A stretch of DNA of 64,000 nt from Avena insularis (Eukaryota > Streptophyta > Magnoliopsida > Poales > Poaceae): assembly GCA_023614405.1 (NCBI GenBank), contig JAJUPC010000229.1, positions 372,001-436,000 of the forward strand. Direction: 5' to 3'. Made by a program: the position numbers and the translations under genes. Within the stretch, counting starts at the first letter, position 1, and every line of letters begins with the position of its first letter. Below are positions 29,851 to 42,337 of the stretch, piece after piece. Below the pieces are notes generated by a model. The model worked only from the letters and a program-made list of their open reading frames with translations. It did no database searches and had not been told where the DNA came from.

Positions 29851-32800
29851 GAACACACATGCAATGACTCTAGTTGTGGTTAATGATAAGAACACACATT
29901 TCAATGACACTGGTGGATCCATATGTGGTATGTGAAAATAACACACATGCAATGACTCTTGTTGTTGTTAGTAAAAAGAGCACACATGCAATGACAGTGG
30001 TGGATCCATACGTGGTCTCTAAAGAGAACACACATGCAATGACGCAGGTGGATCCGTATGTGGTATTTGAAAAGAACACACATGCAATGACTCCAGTTGT
30101 TGTTAGTAAAGAGAACACACATGCAATGACACTGGTGGATCCATGTGTGGTCTCTGAAGATAACACACATGCAATGACACTGGTAGATCCATGTGTGGTC
30201 TCTGAAGAGAACACACATGCAATGACACCGGTGGATCCATATGTGGTATGTGAAAAGAACACACATGCAATGATTCCAGTTGTTGTTAGTAAAAAGAACA
30301 CACATGCAATGACACTGGTGGATCCATGTGTGGTTTCTGAAGAGAAGACACATGCAATGACTCAAGCTGTGGTTAATGAGAAGAACACACATTTCAATGA
30401 CACTGGTGGATCCATATGTGGTATGTGAAAAGAATAGTCATGAAATGACTCCAGTTGTTGTTAGTAAAAAGAACACACATGCAATGGCACTAGTGGATCC
30501 ATGTGTGGTCTCTGAAGAGAACACACATGCAATGACACTAGTGGATCCATATGTGGTATGTGAAAAGAACACACATGCAAGGACTCCAATTGTTGTTAGT
30601 AAAAAGAACACACATGCAATGACACTGGTGGATCCATGTGTGGTCAATGAAGAGAACACACATGCAATGACTCTAGGTGTGGTTAATGATAAGAACACAC
30701 ATTTCAATGACACTGGTGGATCCATATGTGGTATGTGAAAGGAACACACATGCAATGACTCTGGTTGTTGTTAGCAAAAAGAGCACACATGCAATGACAC
30801 TGGTGGATCCATGTGTGGTCTCTAAAGAGAACACACATGCAATAACACTGGTGGATCCATATGTTGTATGTGAAAAGAACACACATGCAATGAATCCAGT
30901 TGTTGTTAGTAAAAAGAACACACATGCAATGACACTGGTGGATCCATGTGTGGTTTCTGAAGAGAACACACATGCAATGACACTGGTGGATCCATATGTG
31001 GTATGTGAAAAGAACACACATGCAATGATTCCAGTTGTTGTTAGTAAAAAGAACACACATGCAATGACACTGGTGGATCCATGTGTGGTTTCTGAAGAGA
31101 ACACACATGCAATGACTCAAGCTGTGGTTAATGAGAAGAACACACATTTCAATGACACTGGTGGATCCATATGTGGTATGTGAAAATAATGGTCATGAAA
31201 TGACTCCAGTTGTTGTTAGTAAAAAGTACACACATGCAATGGCACTAGTGGATCCATGTGTGGTCTCTGAAGAGAACACACATGCAATGACACTCGTGGA
31301 TCCATATGTGGTATGTGAAAAGAACGCACATGCAATGACTCTAGTTGTTGTTAGTAAGAAGAACACACATGCAATGACACTGGTGGATCCATGTGTGGTC
31401 TCTGAAGAGTACACACATGCAATGACTCTAGTTGTGGTTTATAGAGAAGAACACACATTTCAATGACACTGGTGGTTCCATGTGTGATCTCTGAAGAGAA
31501 CACACATGCAATGACACTGGTGGATCCATATGTGGTATGTGAAAAGAACACACATGCAATGACTCCAGTTGTTGTTAGTAAAAAGAACACACATGTAATG
31601 ACACTGGTGGATCCATGTGTGGTCTCTGAAGAGAACACACATTTCAATGATACTGGTGGATCCATATGTGGTATATGAAAAGAACACACATGCATTGACT
31701 CTAGTTGTTGTTAGTAAAAAGAACACACATGCAATGACACTGGTGGATCCATGTGTGGTCTCTGAAGAGAACACACATTTCAATGACACTGGTGGATACA
31801 TATGTGGTATGTGAAAAGAACACACATGCAATCACTCCAGTTTTTGTTAGTAAAAAGGACACACATGCAATGACACTGGTGGATCGATGTGTGGTCTCTG
31901 AAGAGAACACACATGCAATGACTCTAGCTGTGGTTAATGAGAACAACACACATTTCAATGACATTGGTGGATCCATATGTGGTATGTGAAAAGAACACAC
32001 ATGCAATGACTCTGGTTGTTGTTAGTAAAAAGAGCACACATGCAATGACAGTGGTGGATCCATGTGTGGTCTCTAAAGAGAACACACATCCAATGACACT
32101 GGTGGATCCATGTGTGGTCTGTGAAGAGAACACACATGCAATGACTCTAGCTATGGTTAATGAGAAGAACACACATTTCAATGACACTGGTGGTTCCATA
32201 TGTGGTATGTGAAAAGAATAGTCATGAAATGACTCCAGTTGTTGTTAGTAAAAAGAACACACATGCAATGACACTGGTGGATCCTTGTGTGATCTCTAGA
32301 GAGAACACACATGCAATGACACTGGTGGATCCATATGTGGTATGTGAAAAGAACACACATGCAATGACACTCGTGGATCCATATGTGTTATGTGAAAAGA
32401 ACGCACATGCAATGACTCCAGTTGTTGTTAGTAAGAAGAACACACATGCAATGACACTGGTGGATCCATGTGTGGTCTCTGAAGAGGACACACATGCAAT
32501 GACTCTATCTGTGGTTTATAGAGAAGAACACACATTTCAATGACACTGGTGGTTCCATGTGTGACCTCTGAAGAGAACACACATGCAATGACACTGGTTG
32601 ATCCATATGTGGTATGTGAAAAGAACACACATGCAATGACAACAGTTGTTGTTAGTAAAAAGAACTCACATGCAATGACACTGGTTTATCCATGTGTGGT
32701 CTCTGATAAGAACACACATTTCAATGATACTGGTGGATCCATATGTGGTATGTGAAAAGAACACACATGCAATGACTCTATTTGTTGTTAGTAAAAAGAA

Positions 32801-33549
32801 CACACATGCAATGACACTGGTGGATCCATGTGTGGTCTCTGAAGAGAACACACATTTCAATGACACTGGTGGATCGATATGTGGTAAGTGAAAAGAACAC
32901 ACATGCAATGCCTCTATTTGTTGTTAGTAAAAAGAGCACACATGCACTGAAACTGGTGGATCCAATCTGTGGTCTCTGAAGAGAACACACATGCAATGAC
33001 GCTGGTGGATCCATATGTGGTATGTGAAAAGAACACACATGTAATGACTCCAGTTGTTGTTAGTAAAAAGAACACACATGTAATGACACTGGTGGATCCA
33101 TGTGTGGTCTCTGAAGAGAACACACATGCAATGAATCTATCTATGGTTAATGAGAATAACACACATTTCAATGACACTGGTGGATCCATATGTGGTATGT
33201 GAAAAGAATAGTCATGAAATGACTCCAGTTGTTGTTAGTAAAAAGAACACACATGCAATGACACTGGTGGATCCTTGTGTGGTCTCTGAAGAGAACACAC
33301 GTGCAATGACACTGGTGGATCCATATGTGGTATGTGAAAAGAACACACATGCAATGACTCCAGTAGTTGTTGGTAAAAAGAACACACATGCAATGACACT
33401 AGTGGATCCATGTGTGGTCTCTGAAGAGAACACACGTTTCAATGACTCTAGCTGTGATTAATGAGAAGAACACACATTTCAATGACACTAGTGGATCCAT
33501 ATGTGGTATGTGAAAAGAACACACATGCAATGCCTCTATTTGTTGTTAG

Positions 33550-35160
33550 TAAAAAGAGCATACATGCAATGACACTGGTGGATCCATGTGTGGTCTCTAA
33601 AGAGAACACACATGCAATGACACTAGTGGATCCATATGTGGTATGTGAAAAGAACACACATGCAACGACTCCAGTTGTTGTTAGTAAAAAGAACACACAT
33701 GCAATGACACTGGTGGATCCATCTGTGGTCTCTAAAGAGAACACACATGCAATGACTCTAGCTGTGGTTAATGATAAGAACACACAGTTCAATGACACTG
33801 GTGGATCCATGTGTGGTCTCTCAAGAGAACACACATGCAATGACACTGGTGGATCCATATGTGGTATGTAAAAATAACACATATGCAATAATTCCAGTTG
33901 TTGTTAGTAAAACGAACACACATGCAATGACACTGGTGGATCCATGTGTGGTCTTTGAAGAGAACACACATTTCAATGACACTGGTGGATCCATATGTGG
34001 TATGTGAAAAGAACACACATGCAATGACTCCAGTTATTGTTAGTAAAAAGAACACAGATGCAATGACACGGGTGGATCCATGTGAGGTCTTTGAAGAGAA
34101 CACACATTTCAATGACACTGGTGGATCCATATGTGGTATGTGAAAAGAACACACATGCAATGACCCCAGTTGTTGTTAGTAAAAAGAACACACATGCAAT
34201 GACAGTGGTGGATCCATGTGTGGTCTCTGAAGAGAACACACATGCAATGACGCTGGTGGATCCATATGTGGTATGTGAAAATAACACACATGTAATGACT
34301 CTAGTTGTTGTTAGTAAAAAGAACACACATGTAATGACACTGGTGGATCCATGTGTGGTCTCTGAAGAGAACACACATGCAATGAATCTAGCTATGGTTA
34401 ATGAGAATAACACACATTTCAATGACACTGGTGGATCCATATGTGGTATGTGAAAAGAATAGTCATGAAATGACTCCAGTTGTTGTTAGTAAAAAGAGTA
34501 TACATGCAATGACACTGGTGGATCCATGTGTGGTCTCTAAAGAGAACACACATGCAATGACACTAGTGGATCCATATGTGGTATGTGAAAAGAACACACA
34601 TGCAACGACTCCAGTTGTTGTTAGTAAAAAGAACACACATGCAATGACACTGGTGGATCCATCTCTGGTCTCTAAAGAGAACACACATGCAATGACTCTA
34701 GCTGTGGTTAATGATAAGAACACACAGTTCAATGACACTGGTGGATCCATGTGTGGTCTCTCAAGAGAACACACATGCAATGACACTGGTGGATCCATAT
34801 GTGGTATGTAAAAATAACACATATGCAATAATTCCAGTTGTTGTTAGTAAAAAGAACACACATGCAATGACACTGGTGGATCCATGTGTGGTCTCTGAAG
34901 AGAACACACATTTCAATGACACTGGTGGATCCATATGTGGTATGTGAAAAGAACACACATGCAATGACTCCAGTTATTGTTAGTAAAAAGAACACAGATG
35001 CAATGACACGGGTGGATCCATGTGAGGTCTTTGAAGAGAACACACATTTCAATGACACTGGTGGATCCATATGTGGTATGTGAAAAGAACACACATGCAA
35101 TGACCCCAGTTGTTGTTAGTAAAAAGAACACACATGCAATGACAGTGGTGGATCCATGTG
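33550..35160 (+). repeat. 940-bp tandem duplication near the right part of the array
   Basis: The segment from about 33550 to 34220 is repeated from about 34490 to 35160 with a shift of 940 bp. Shared private variants include tatgtaaaaataacacatat, cacagttcaatg and gtgaggtctttgaag. Few differences are visible by eye, so this looks like one of the youngest duplications in the array. It lies within 4 kb of the array edge. Confidence 0.75.
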
Positions 35161-37150
35161 TGGTATCTTAAAAGAACACACATGCAATGACTCTAGCTGT
35201 GGTTAATGAGAAGAACTCACATTTCAATGACACTAGTGGATCCATATGTGGTATCTGAAAAGATAAGTCATGAAATGACTCCAGTTGTTGTTAGTAAAAA
35301 GAGCACACATGCAATGACACTGGTGGAAGAGACCACACATGCAATGACACTGGTGGATCTATGTGTGGTATGCGAAAATAACACATATGCAATGACTCCA
35401 GTTGTTGTTAGTAAAAAGAACACACATGCAATGACACTGGTGGATCCATGTGTGCTCTCTGAAGAGAACACACATGCAATGACTCTAGCAGTGGTTAATG
35501 AGAAGAACACACAGTTCAATGACACTAGTGGATCCATGTGTGGTCTCTGAAGAGAACACACATGCAATGACACTGGTGGATCCATATGTGGTTTGTGAAA
35601 AGAACACACATGCAATGACTCTAGTTGTTGTTAGTGAAAAGAACACACATGCACTGACACTGGTGGATCCATGTGTGGTCTTTGAAGAGAACAAACATTT
35701 CAATGACACTGGTGGATCCATATGTGGTATGTGAAAAGAACACACATGCAATGACTCCAGTTGTTGTTAGTAAAAAGAACACACATGCAATGACACTGGT
35801 GGATCCATGTGTGGTCTCTGAATAGAACACACATTTCAATGACACTGGTGGATCCATATGTGGTATGTGAAAAGAACACACATGCAATGACCCTAGTTGT
35901 TGTTAGTAAAAAGAACACACATGCAATGACACTGGTGGATCCATGTGTGGTCTCTCAAGATAACACACATTCAATGACTCTAGTTGTGGTTAATGAGAAG
36001 AACACACATTTCAATCACACTGGTGGATCCGTATGTGGTATGTGAAAAGATAAGTCATGAAATGACTCCAGTTGTTGTTAGTAAAAAGAGCACACATGCA
36101 ATGACATTGGTGGATCCATGTGTGGTCTGTAAAGAGAACACACATGCAATGACACCGGTGGATCCATATGTGGTATGTGAAAAGAATAGTCATGAAATGA
36201 CTCCAGTTGTTGTTAGTAAAAAGAACACACATACAATGACACTGGTGGATCCATGTGTGGTCTCTGAAGAGAACACACATGCAATGACACCGGTAGATCC
36301 ATATGTGGTATGTGAAAAGAACACACATGGAATGACTCTAGTTGTTGTTAGTAAAAATAACACACATGTAATGACACTGGTGGATCCATGTGTGGTCTCT
36401 GAAGAGAACACACATGCAATGACTCTAGCTGTGGTTAATGAGAAGAACACACATTTCAATGACACTGGTGGATCCATGTGTGGTCTCTGAAGAGAACACA
36501 CATGCAATCACACTTGTGGATCCATATGTGGTATGTGAAAAGAACACACATGCAATGACTCTAGTTGTTGTTAGTAAAAAGAACACATATGCAATGACAC
36601 TAGTGGATCCATGTGTGGTCTCTAATGAGATCACACATTTCAATGACACTGGTGGATCCATATGTGGTATGTGAAAAGAACACACATGCAATGACTCCAG
36701 TTGTTGTTAGTAAAAAGAACACACATGCAATGACACAGGTAGATCCATGTGTGGTCTCTGAAGAGAACACACATGCAATGATACTGGTGGATCCATATGT
36801 GGTATGTGAAAAGAACACACATGCAATGACTCTAGTTGTTGTTAGTAAAAAGAACACACATGCAATGACACTGGTGGATCCAGGTGTGGTTTCTGAAGAG
36901 AACACACATGCAATGACACTGGTGGAACCATATGTGGTATGTGAAAAGAACACACATGCAATGACTCTAGTTGTTGTTAGTAAAAAGAACACACATGCGA
37001 TGACACTGGTGGATGCATGTGTTGTCTCTGAAGAGAACACACATGCAATGACTCTAGCTGTGGTTTATAGAGAAGAAAACACATTTCAATCACACTGGTG
37101 GTTCCTTGTGTGATCTCTGTAGAGAACACACATGCAATGACACTGGTGGA

Positions 37151-38703
37151 TATATTGCAAATGTATCTATAATTTTTGATGTTCCATGCTTGGTTTTATC
37201 CACTTTCTTGTGTTTTGTTCCAACTTTGGAGTACTTTTCATACGATTTCTTGGAGTAACCTATTAACAAGAGCCACAGTGTCAGCTGCCTGTTTTCTGCT
37301 ATTTTTGGTTCCAGGAAAGTCAAAAAATGAATATTCTCGAAATTGGATGGGACAAAAGCCAAAGTGCATATTTTCCCGGAAGGGATCAAGTGCCAGAATA
37401 CGAGACGGAGAAGGCAGGAGCCCACACCACCCCACTGGCCAGGGCCCTGGCCAGGTGGTGTGTGGCCCCGCACCCTCGCCTCTCCTTCCGCCTACATATT
37501 TCCTCGACGAAAACCCTAAGGGCCCGATCAAAATCCACGAAAGAGTTTGTAAGCCTTCATCTCCATCCCTAGATCGAGGGATCAAGCTCTTCCTAGCACC
37601 TCCGGAGAGGGAATTCACCACAGAGGCCTTCTTCATCACCATGCAAGCCTCCGGTGTGATGCGTGAGTAGTTCATCCTTGAACTACGGATCCATGTAGTA
37701 GCTAGATGGCTGGTTCTCCTCCTTTGTGCTTTCATGTTTAGATCTTGCGAGCTCCGTTCTTGATCAAGATCATCTATTTGTAATCATACTTTCTTGTGTT
37801 TACGAGGATCCGATGGATATTGAGATGCTATTTCAGATTGATTATTGATTCTATCATGTCTTTGTTATTTGCGATCTTGCATGCTTTCTGTTGTTAGTAG
37901 CTATCTTGGCCAAGTAGATGCTAGCAACTCCAAGAGTTAGTATTGATTCTCGATAGTGGGTTCATGCCTCTGGTAATCTGGGGAAGTGATAGAAATCTCT
38001 AAGGTACTAGATGCGCTGTTGCTACTAGGGAGAAAACAACAATCCTTTGTTCATAGAACAATCGTATTGTTTACTTTACACGCAGTTCAGAAGCAATAAC
38101 TGCTGCTTGCAACTTAATACTGGAGGGGGTTCGGATGATAACCTGAAGGTGGATTATTAGTCATAGATCCAGTTGGATGGCGGTCTATGTATTATGTTGT
38201 AATGCCCAATCAAGTCTCAAAGGAGTCAAGATGATTAGTATATGCATGTATTGCTTTCTCGGTGTTTGTCAATTGCCCTGCTGTAATTTGTTCACCCAGC
38301 ATGTTATCTATCTAAGGAGAGCCACCTCTAGTGAACTATGGATCCTAGTCCTTGTATTTTACATACAATCTACAATCTTTTACTGCTTTGTGTTTACTTT
38401 CTGCAAACTTTTACTTCTTTCCATTCGATACGTTTAATCCTTTGTTTTCTGCAAAACACGGTGAGATTAACAACCTCATCGCAAGTTGGGGACAAAGTTC
38501 TGTGGTTGTGTTGTGCAGGTCTCCACATTGCTACTAGCACCGGTAGTGTGCCCTGCACCAGATCAGCTAGTAACACCTTTGGGGTGTTTCCTTGCTCCTA
38601 CTAGTTCGATTAAACCTTGGTTTCATAACCGAGGGAAAACTTGCGGCTGTACTCATCATACCTTCCTCTTGGGGTTCCCAACAAGCTCTACGTCGAACGA
38701 CGA
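37151..38703 (+). mobile_element. 5' LTR of the Athila-like element (5' end not defined)
   Basis: The sequence changes from satellite to unrelated DNA at about 37151, beginning atattgcaaatgtatctat. I recognise this from memory as typical of the upstream part of Athila-like LTRs in cereals. Further LTR-like marks are a GC-rich promoter-proximal stretch around 37400-37490, a weak TATA-like cctacatatt at 37491-37500, and the motif gtgatgcgtgagtag near 37655. A T-rich 3' half follows, ending cttcctcttggggttccc near 38680. No TG start is seen at the junction, so the LTR is probably truncated at its 5' end. The short open frames here are not genes. Confidence 0.75.
38699..38703. repeat. Target site duplication GACGA, left copy
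   Basis: The five bases directly before the TGTAACATCCC start of the chromovirus LTR are GACGA. The same five follow the end of the other LTR at 62598-62602. This proves that 38704-62597 entered as one unit by integrase-type insertion. Confidence 0.93.
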
Positions 38704-39936
38704 TGTAACATCCCAAAACTTTAATCCAAGCTTATCAAGATCAAATCATCCAAAAATAGGGTTAACAAAAACTTTTCCAAATTTAAAATGAAAGCATTCA
38801 TATGTGTGTGCATTTAAAATAGGAGTTGAATTGAAGTTCCTTGTTTAAGTGATCCAATTGTTTTTAAAATGTTTCCTAGGTGAATTAAACATCATCTAAG
38901 TCATTCCTAAACTTTTCCCAAAGAAAAATAACTCAAAATGAATATTTGAAGTAAATGGTCATTTTGGCCAAATTAACTCTCATGCCTACTTTGGCCATTC
39001 CTAGTACTCAAAACTTAACAGAAACATGTGTGGATCTTTACACCCCTTGCTAGTACACATAATGAGGTACCAAGGCCCACCTTGTGATCTGCAAAAATCT
39101 TTAAAATGCTAATTTTAAATGACGGTTCAAAATTGAATCTATTTCATATGGTAAGATCCCACTTTTTCAAAAACCTTTCAAACAAGCTCCACTTTCAAAA
39201 CCCTTGCAATCAGAGACTACCTAGCACTAGTCGAGAACACCCAAAAATTTTGAAACCAAAATTCAAAAGTTTATTTCTTGTGGCCATTTAATCAAGCACT
39301 TGGCAGGCAGGTTTAAACTCTAAATCATAGCTCACTGTTCTGCACAGGGTTTTGCCCCCATTTGATCTCCATTTAATCCCTCTATCCCCTCTTGGTCTAA
39401 CCAGGCCCTTAGCACCCCTCTCCCTTGTCCCTAGCCACCATGCCATGCCAACCCGAGGACGTGCTCGCCGGCCAAACCTTGCCCCGCTGCAGCAGACCAC
39501 TCCCCCCTCCCTCGCCATGTCTAGGAGGTAGCCAGGAGCTCACCGCCACCCTCTGTCCCCTACCCGAGCCAAGCCTCGCCGTGGACCACCGAGGAAAGCC
39601 TGCGCCCAGTGACACCGCACCATGCCGAGCACGCGCCAGAGCACCACACCCGCACGCTGCATGCACCGCCGACCGCCAGCTCCGTCACGCGACACCTGTG
39701 AACACCCCGTCACGCCCAACACACCATAGCCCCCGCTCGCCGTGGACGTTGCCGCTTCTGCCGCTCAGAGCGCCAGCTCGCCCCGACCGCATGCCACCGC
39801 CCCTACGCTCGCAGTCACTTCCTAGAGCTCCACCAGGAGACCGCCTGTCGATCGCCACCCTCCGCCATGCCTCTAGACGGCCGTAGCCATGTCACCACCG
39901 TTGCCTGCCCATCCCGCTCGGTCTCACCGCCGGGCC

Positions 39937-39945
39937 TATATAAAT
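39937..39945 (+). promoter_or_regulatory. TATA box of the chromovirus 5' LTR
   Basis: TATATAAAT lies in GC-rich DNA and is followed by a C-rich stretch (cctcttctctccacaccc), as in plant promoters with pyrimidine-rich starts. Transcription would begin about 30 bases further on, which makes U3 roughly 1.27 kb. The same place in the 3' LTR reads ctataaacct near 60441, so the box is altered there. Confidence 0.7.
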
Positions 39946-41047
39946 CGGCCTCCCTAGCCTCTTCTCTCCACACCCACTCACTCCCCACCTCTCACTGAAC
40001 CTCACCCACCTCTCGACGGAGCCAAGCGAGCTCTGCCTCGCCAGAATTGGAGCCGGAGCAGCCGCAGCAGGAGGAGAAGGGCGCCTGTGATTTAGGGCAC
40101 CCCAAGCTCCGCCGCAACCGCGCCTGGTCTCGCCGTCGACCACTATTTTGTTTGCCCGCCTCGTGAACCCCGTTGGAGCCCTGGTACGTCCCCAGTAGAC
40201 CCCCACCGAGCCGCTAGGGTTCGAGTCATGATGACCTGCCGGTAAATGACGCGATCCCCACGTAGATCCTAGTTCTAATCAAACGCACAGCTGCATCTTG
40301 CCGTTTCGTGTTAAGACCTACTGACAAGCGGGACCCCCTGTCAGCTGATCCCAAGCCGTGCGCCAACTGGCCGGCCCAAGTTCTTTCCCGCGCTAGCCCA
40401 ACCGTTCAAATCTGGATTTTTCTTTTTAAGTTGAATCTAGTCTGTGTACACTAGTTTAAAATTCAATTCTGGGAGTTTTATAAATCCAAATTGCATGAAA
40501 CCAATTTTGTCTAAAAGGTATTGAAATGATATATACATTCCCATTGGATTGAATTCAATTAGAGTTATAGATCTATCCTAAAAAAATAACAAAACAGAAG
40601 CATTTACACCTTGCAACATTTTTATAAAATCAACCAAGATAGCTTTTGAGTTGATTCCACCTCTCAAAAGTCACATTTCACCATATCTATCTAAATATGT
40701 AATAATATTAAGGTTTACATGCAGTGAATTTGGACTAGTACCAAAATAATGCTATATAGGCATTTCTAGTCACTTTAAATCATTAAATAATAAACTTAAA
40801 CCAAAGTAATTATGATCCAACCTTTAAATCTCATTCCCACATGTTAGAATATGTGGTGATGACATGTGTCAACATGATCCCATATTTTAAGTGGTGAATA
40901 TTAAATCTTAGTTAAAGTTTTCAATGAGTAGAAATTACTTTTCTAAATTAAAGAGAATGAAACTATTGAATTAAACTTGTGATGATAATAGATCATCAAT
41001 TGTGTGTCTTAGAATGCTATCTAGCCTAGTTAAGTATTGTTTGGTGA

Positions 41048-41160
41048 TTGTGTACTCCGTATGTATTTATAGAAGATAGTACCGACCAAGCTTACGAGGA
41101 GGAGGAGTGCTATCAAGACGAAGACGAAGAAAACTTCAACCACTGCACCAACCAAGGCAA
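41048..41160 (+). other. Exon-like acidic segment in the chromovirus LTR (part 1)
   Basis: After gtatgtatttatag, which resembles an intron acceptor, comes an open stretch whose translation is rich in Glu, Asp, Tyr and Asn (reading EEEECYQDEDEENFNHC). It ends at accaaggcaagcc, where AG followed by GCAAG resembles a GC-AG intron donor. The other LTR has the same segment at about 61328-61440 with only a synonymous TGC to TGT change in the acidic core. There is no obvious ATG. It may be a spliced upstream exon or only compositional chance. Confidence 0.35.
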
Positions 41161-42249
41161 GCCACCATTAACAGTGCAAGCTACCATTAGCAAGCTAGGA
41201 TTGAACTAGATGGTTTAACAAAGATGCTTAGACCATGCCTTGATTATACCACTTTGACTAGTATTTACCCCAAGTATTATTTTCAAGCTTTACCTCCTTT
41301 ACTTTACCCAAGTTCTTTATTTGTTTTGAAGGTAGCATAAAAAGTATAAAACTTGACCTATTTAGATAACTTTAGATGTCATTCTATGGCATGAGATTGT
41401 ACCCATCACTTCCACTTTAGTGAACACACTTAACTTCGTAGTTTAAGGTAGATCAAAACTTGAGTCACTTTAGATGGGAACACTTGGTGAAAATGAATTA
41501 TGAAAACCTTGGAATGATGAGTCCTTCTATTAAGATGTTTTGACATGTGTTGAGAAACACAAATGGTTGATGATGAAAATGTTGAGGCATGAGCCTTAAC
41601 CCTTTTATAAAACTGATGGTTGGATTCGAATGCGATACCATTCCAAATTTACCGTACAACCACACTACCTGAATTGGGTAAGGCTTAGTTGGAAATTTAT
41701 ATGCATTAGTATTAGTTCCCTCGCGGGAGAGGTTTGAGCTGAGGCTACCTCTCATGATATCCACCTATGCAGTGCCCAAGATGACTAATGGTCATGGTTG
41801 GGAGGCCATGCTCATAGGAGAGGTGCTTATACTAGGGTGTGTAAAGGGAAAGTTATGTTTGATTATCTGCATACTAAGTATGATGATTCAGGGTTATCCT
41901 TGAAAGATGTATCAAATCTTGTGGTGAAAGTGTACCACCTCTGGAGAGTGTCAAACTATTCGAATAGCCGCGTCATGATTATGGACGATTGGAATGGCCA
42001 TACTGTTTCATTGTCAGATGTTTTCCAAATAACTTGAAATGAATGATGAACTTTGAGTTGACCACAACAGGGTTGTGTTTATGACAATAGCTTCCCAACT
42101 TAAGTGATTCTAGAACTTTACTTTATAATTCTTTGCTTCAGAACTCAGCTTAGGTTTCAAACTTAACTTTATCGTTAAACTTAGATTTAGCACTTTAACT
42201 TAGACCTATAGTACCTGTTAATAGTAGTTTGCGAGTACTTAAAGAGTAC

Positions 42250-42337
42250 TCATGGCTTTTGTTCCTGGCTATTCTCATGGCCAGACTATGAAGGAGACTA
42301 TCAAGATGATGGCCATCAGGACGGCTATGATAATTAG
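42250..42337 (+). other. Exon-like acidic/tyrosine segment in the chromovirus LTR (part 2)
   Basis: In one frame this reads WPDYEGDYQDDGHQDGYDN and then a stop. The 3' LTR copy (about 62260-62335) keeps the frame and the stop: His has become Gln, and Asp and Asn codons show synonymous changes. A possible acceptor, cctgttaatag, lies about 30 bases upstream. Together with the segment at 41048 it could form a small spliced ORF carried in the LTR. No promoter-proximal start codon is assigned, so this remains a hypothesis. Confidence 0.35.

Larger units (their letters stand above)
1..37150 (+). repeat. Satellite array with 48/39-bp monomers and higher-order structure
   Basis: The whole stretch is head-to-tail tandem repeats in one orientation, with no other sequence inside. 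Each monomer begins with cacatgcaatgac and ends with agaaca. Type A (48 bp) carries ggatccatatgtggtatgtg; type C (48 bp) carries ggatccatgtgtggtctctg; type B (39 bp) carries ccagttgttgttagtaaaaa; type D (39 bp) carries ctagctgtggttaatgag. The commonest order is A-B-C (135 bp); A-B-C-D (174 bp) also occurs. At an average near 45 bp there are roughly 800 monomers. Almost all A and C units hold a GGATCC site. The array runs off the left edge and stops sharply at the right. I do not recognise it as a named satellite. A pericentromeric or other heterochromatic site is inferred from the Athila and chromovirus neighbours only. Confidence 0.97.

Noticed and set aside
1..37150. CRISPR-like or telomere-like repeat
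   Set aside because: There are no unique spacers between repeats, the genome is a plant's, and the unit is unrelated to the plant telomere repeat TTTAGGG.
37176..37735. Overlapping frames of 164-165 codons on both strands after the array
   Set aside because: They are inside the Athila LTR, overlap each other, and show no recognisable protein.
39425..39886. 153-codon proline/alanine-rich frame in the chromovirus LTR
   Set aside because: It lies in GC-rich LTR promoter DNA. The 3' LTR breaks it with indels, and the composition explains the lack of stops.
41798..42037. 79-codon frame, also at 61806-62051
   Set aside because: The two LTR copies have diverged to different C-termini and show mixed changes. 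No known domain; less coding-like than the acidic segments listed.
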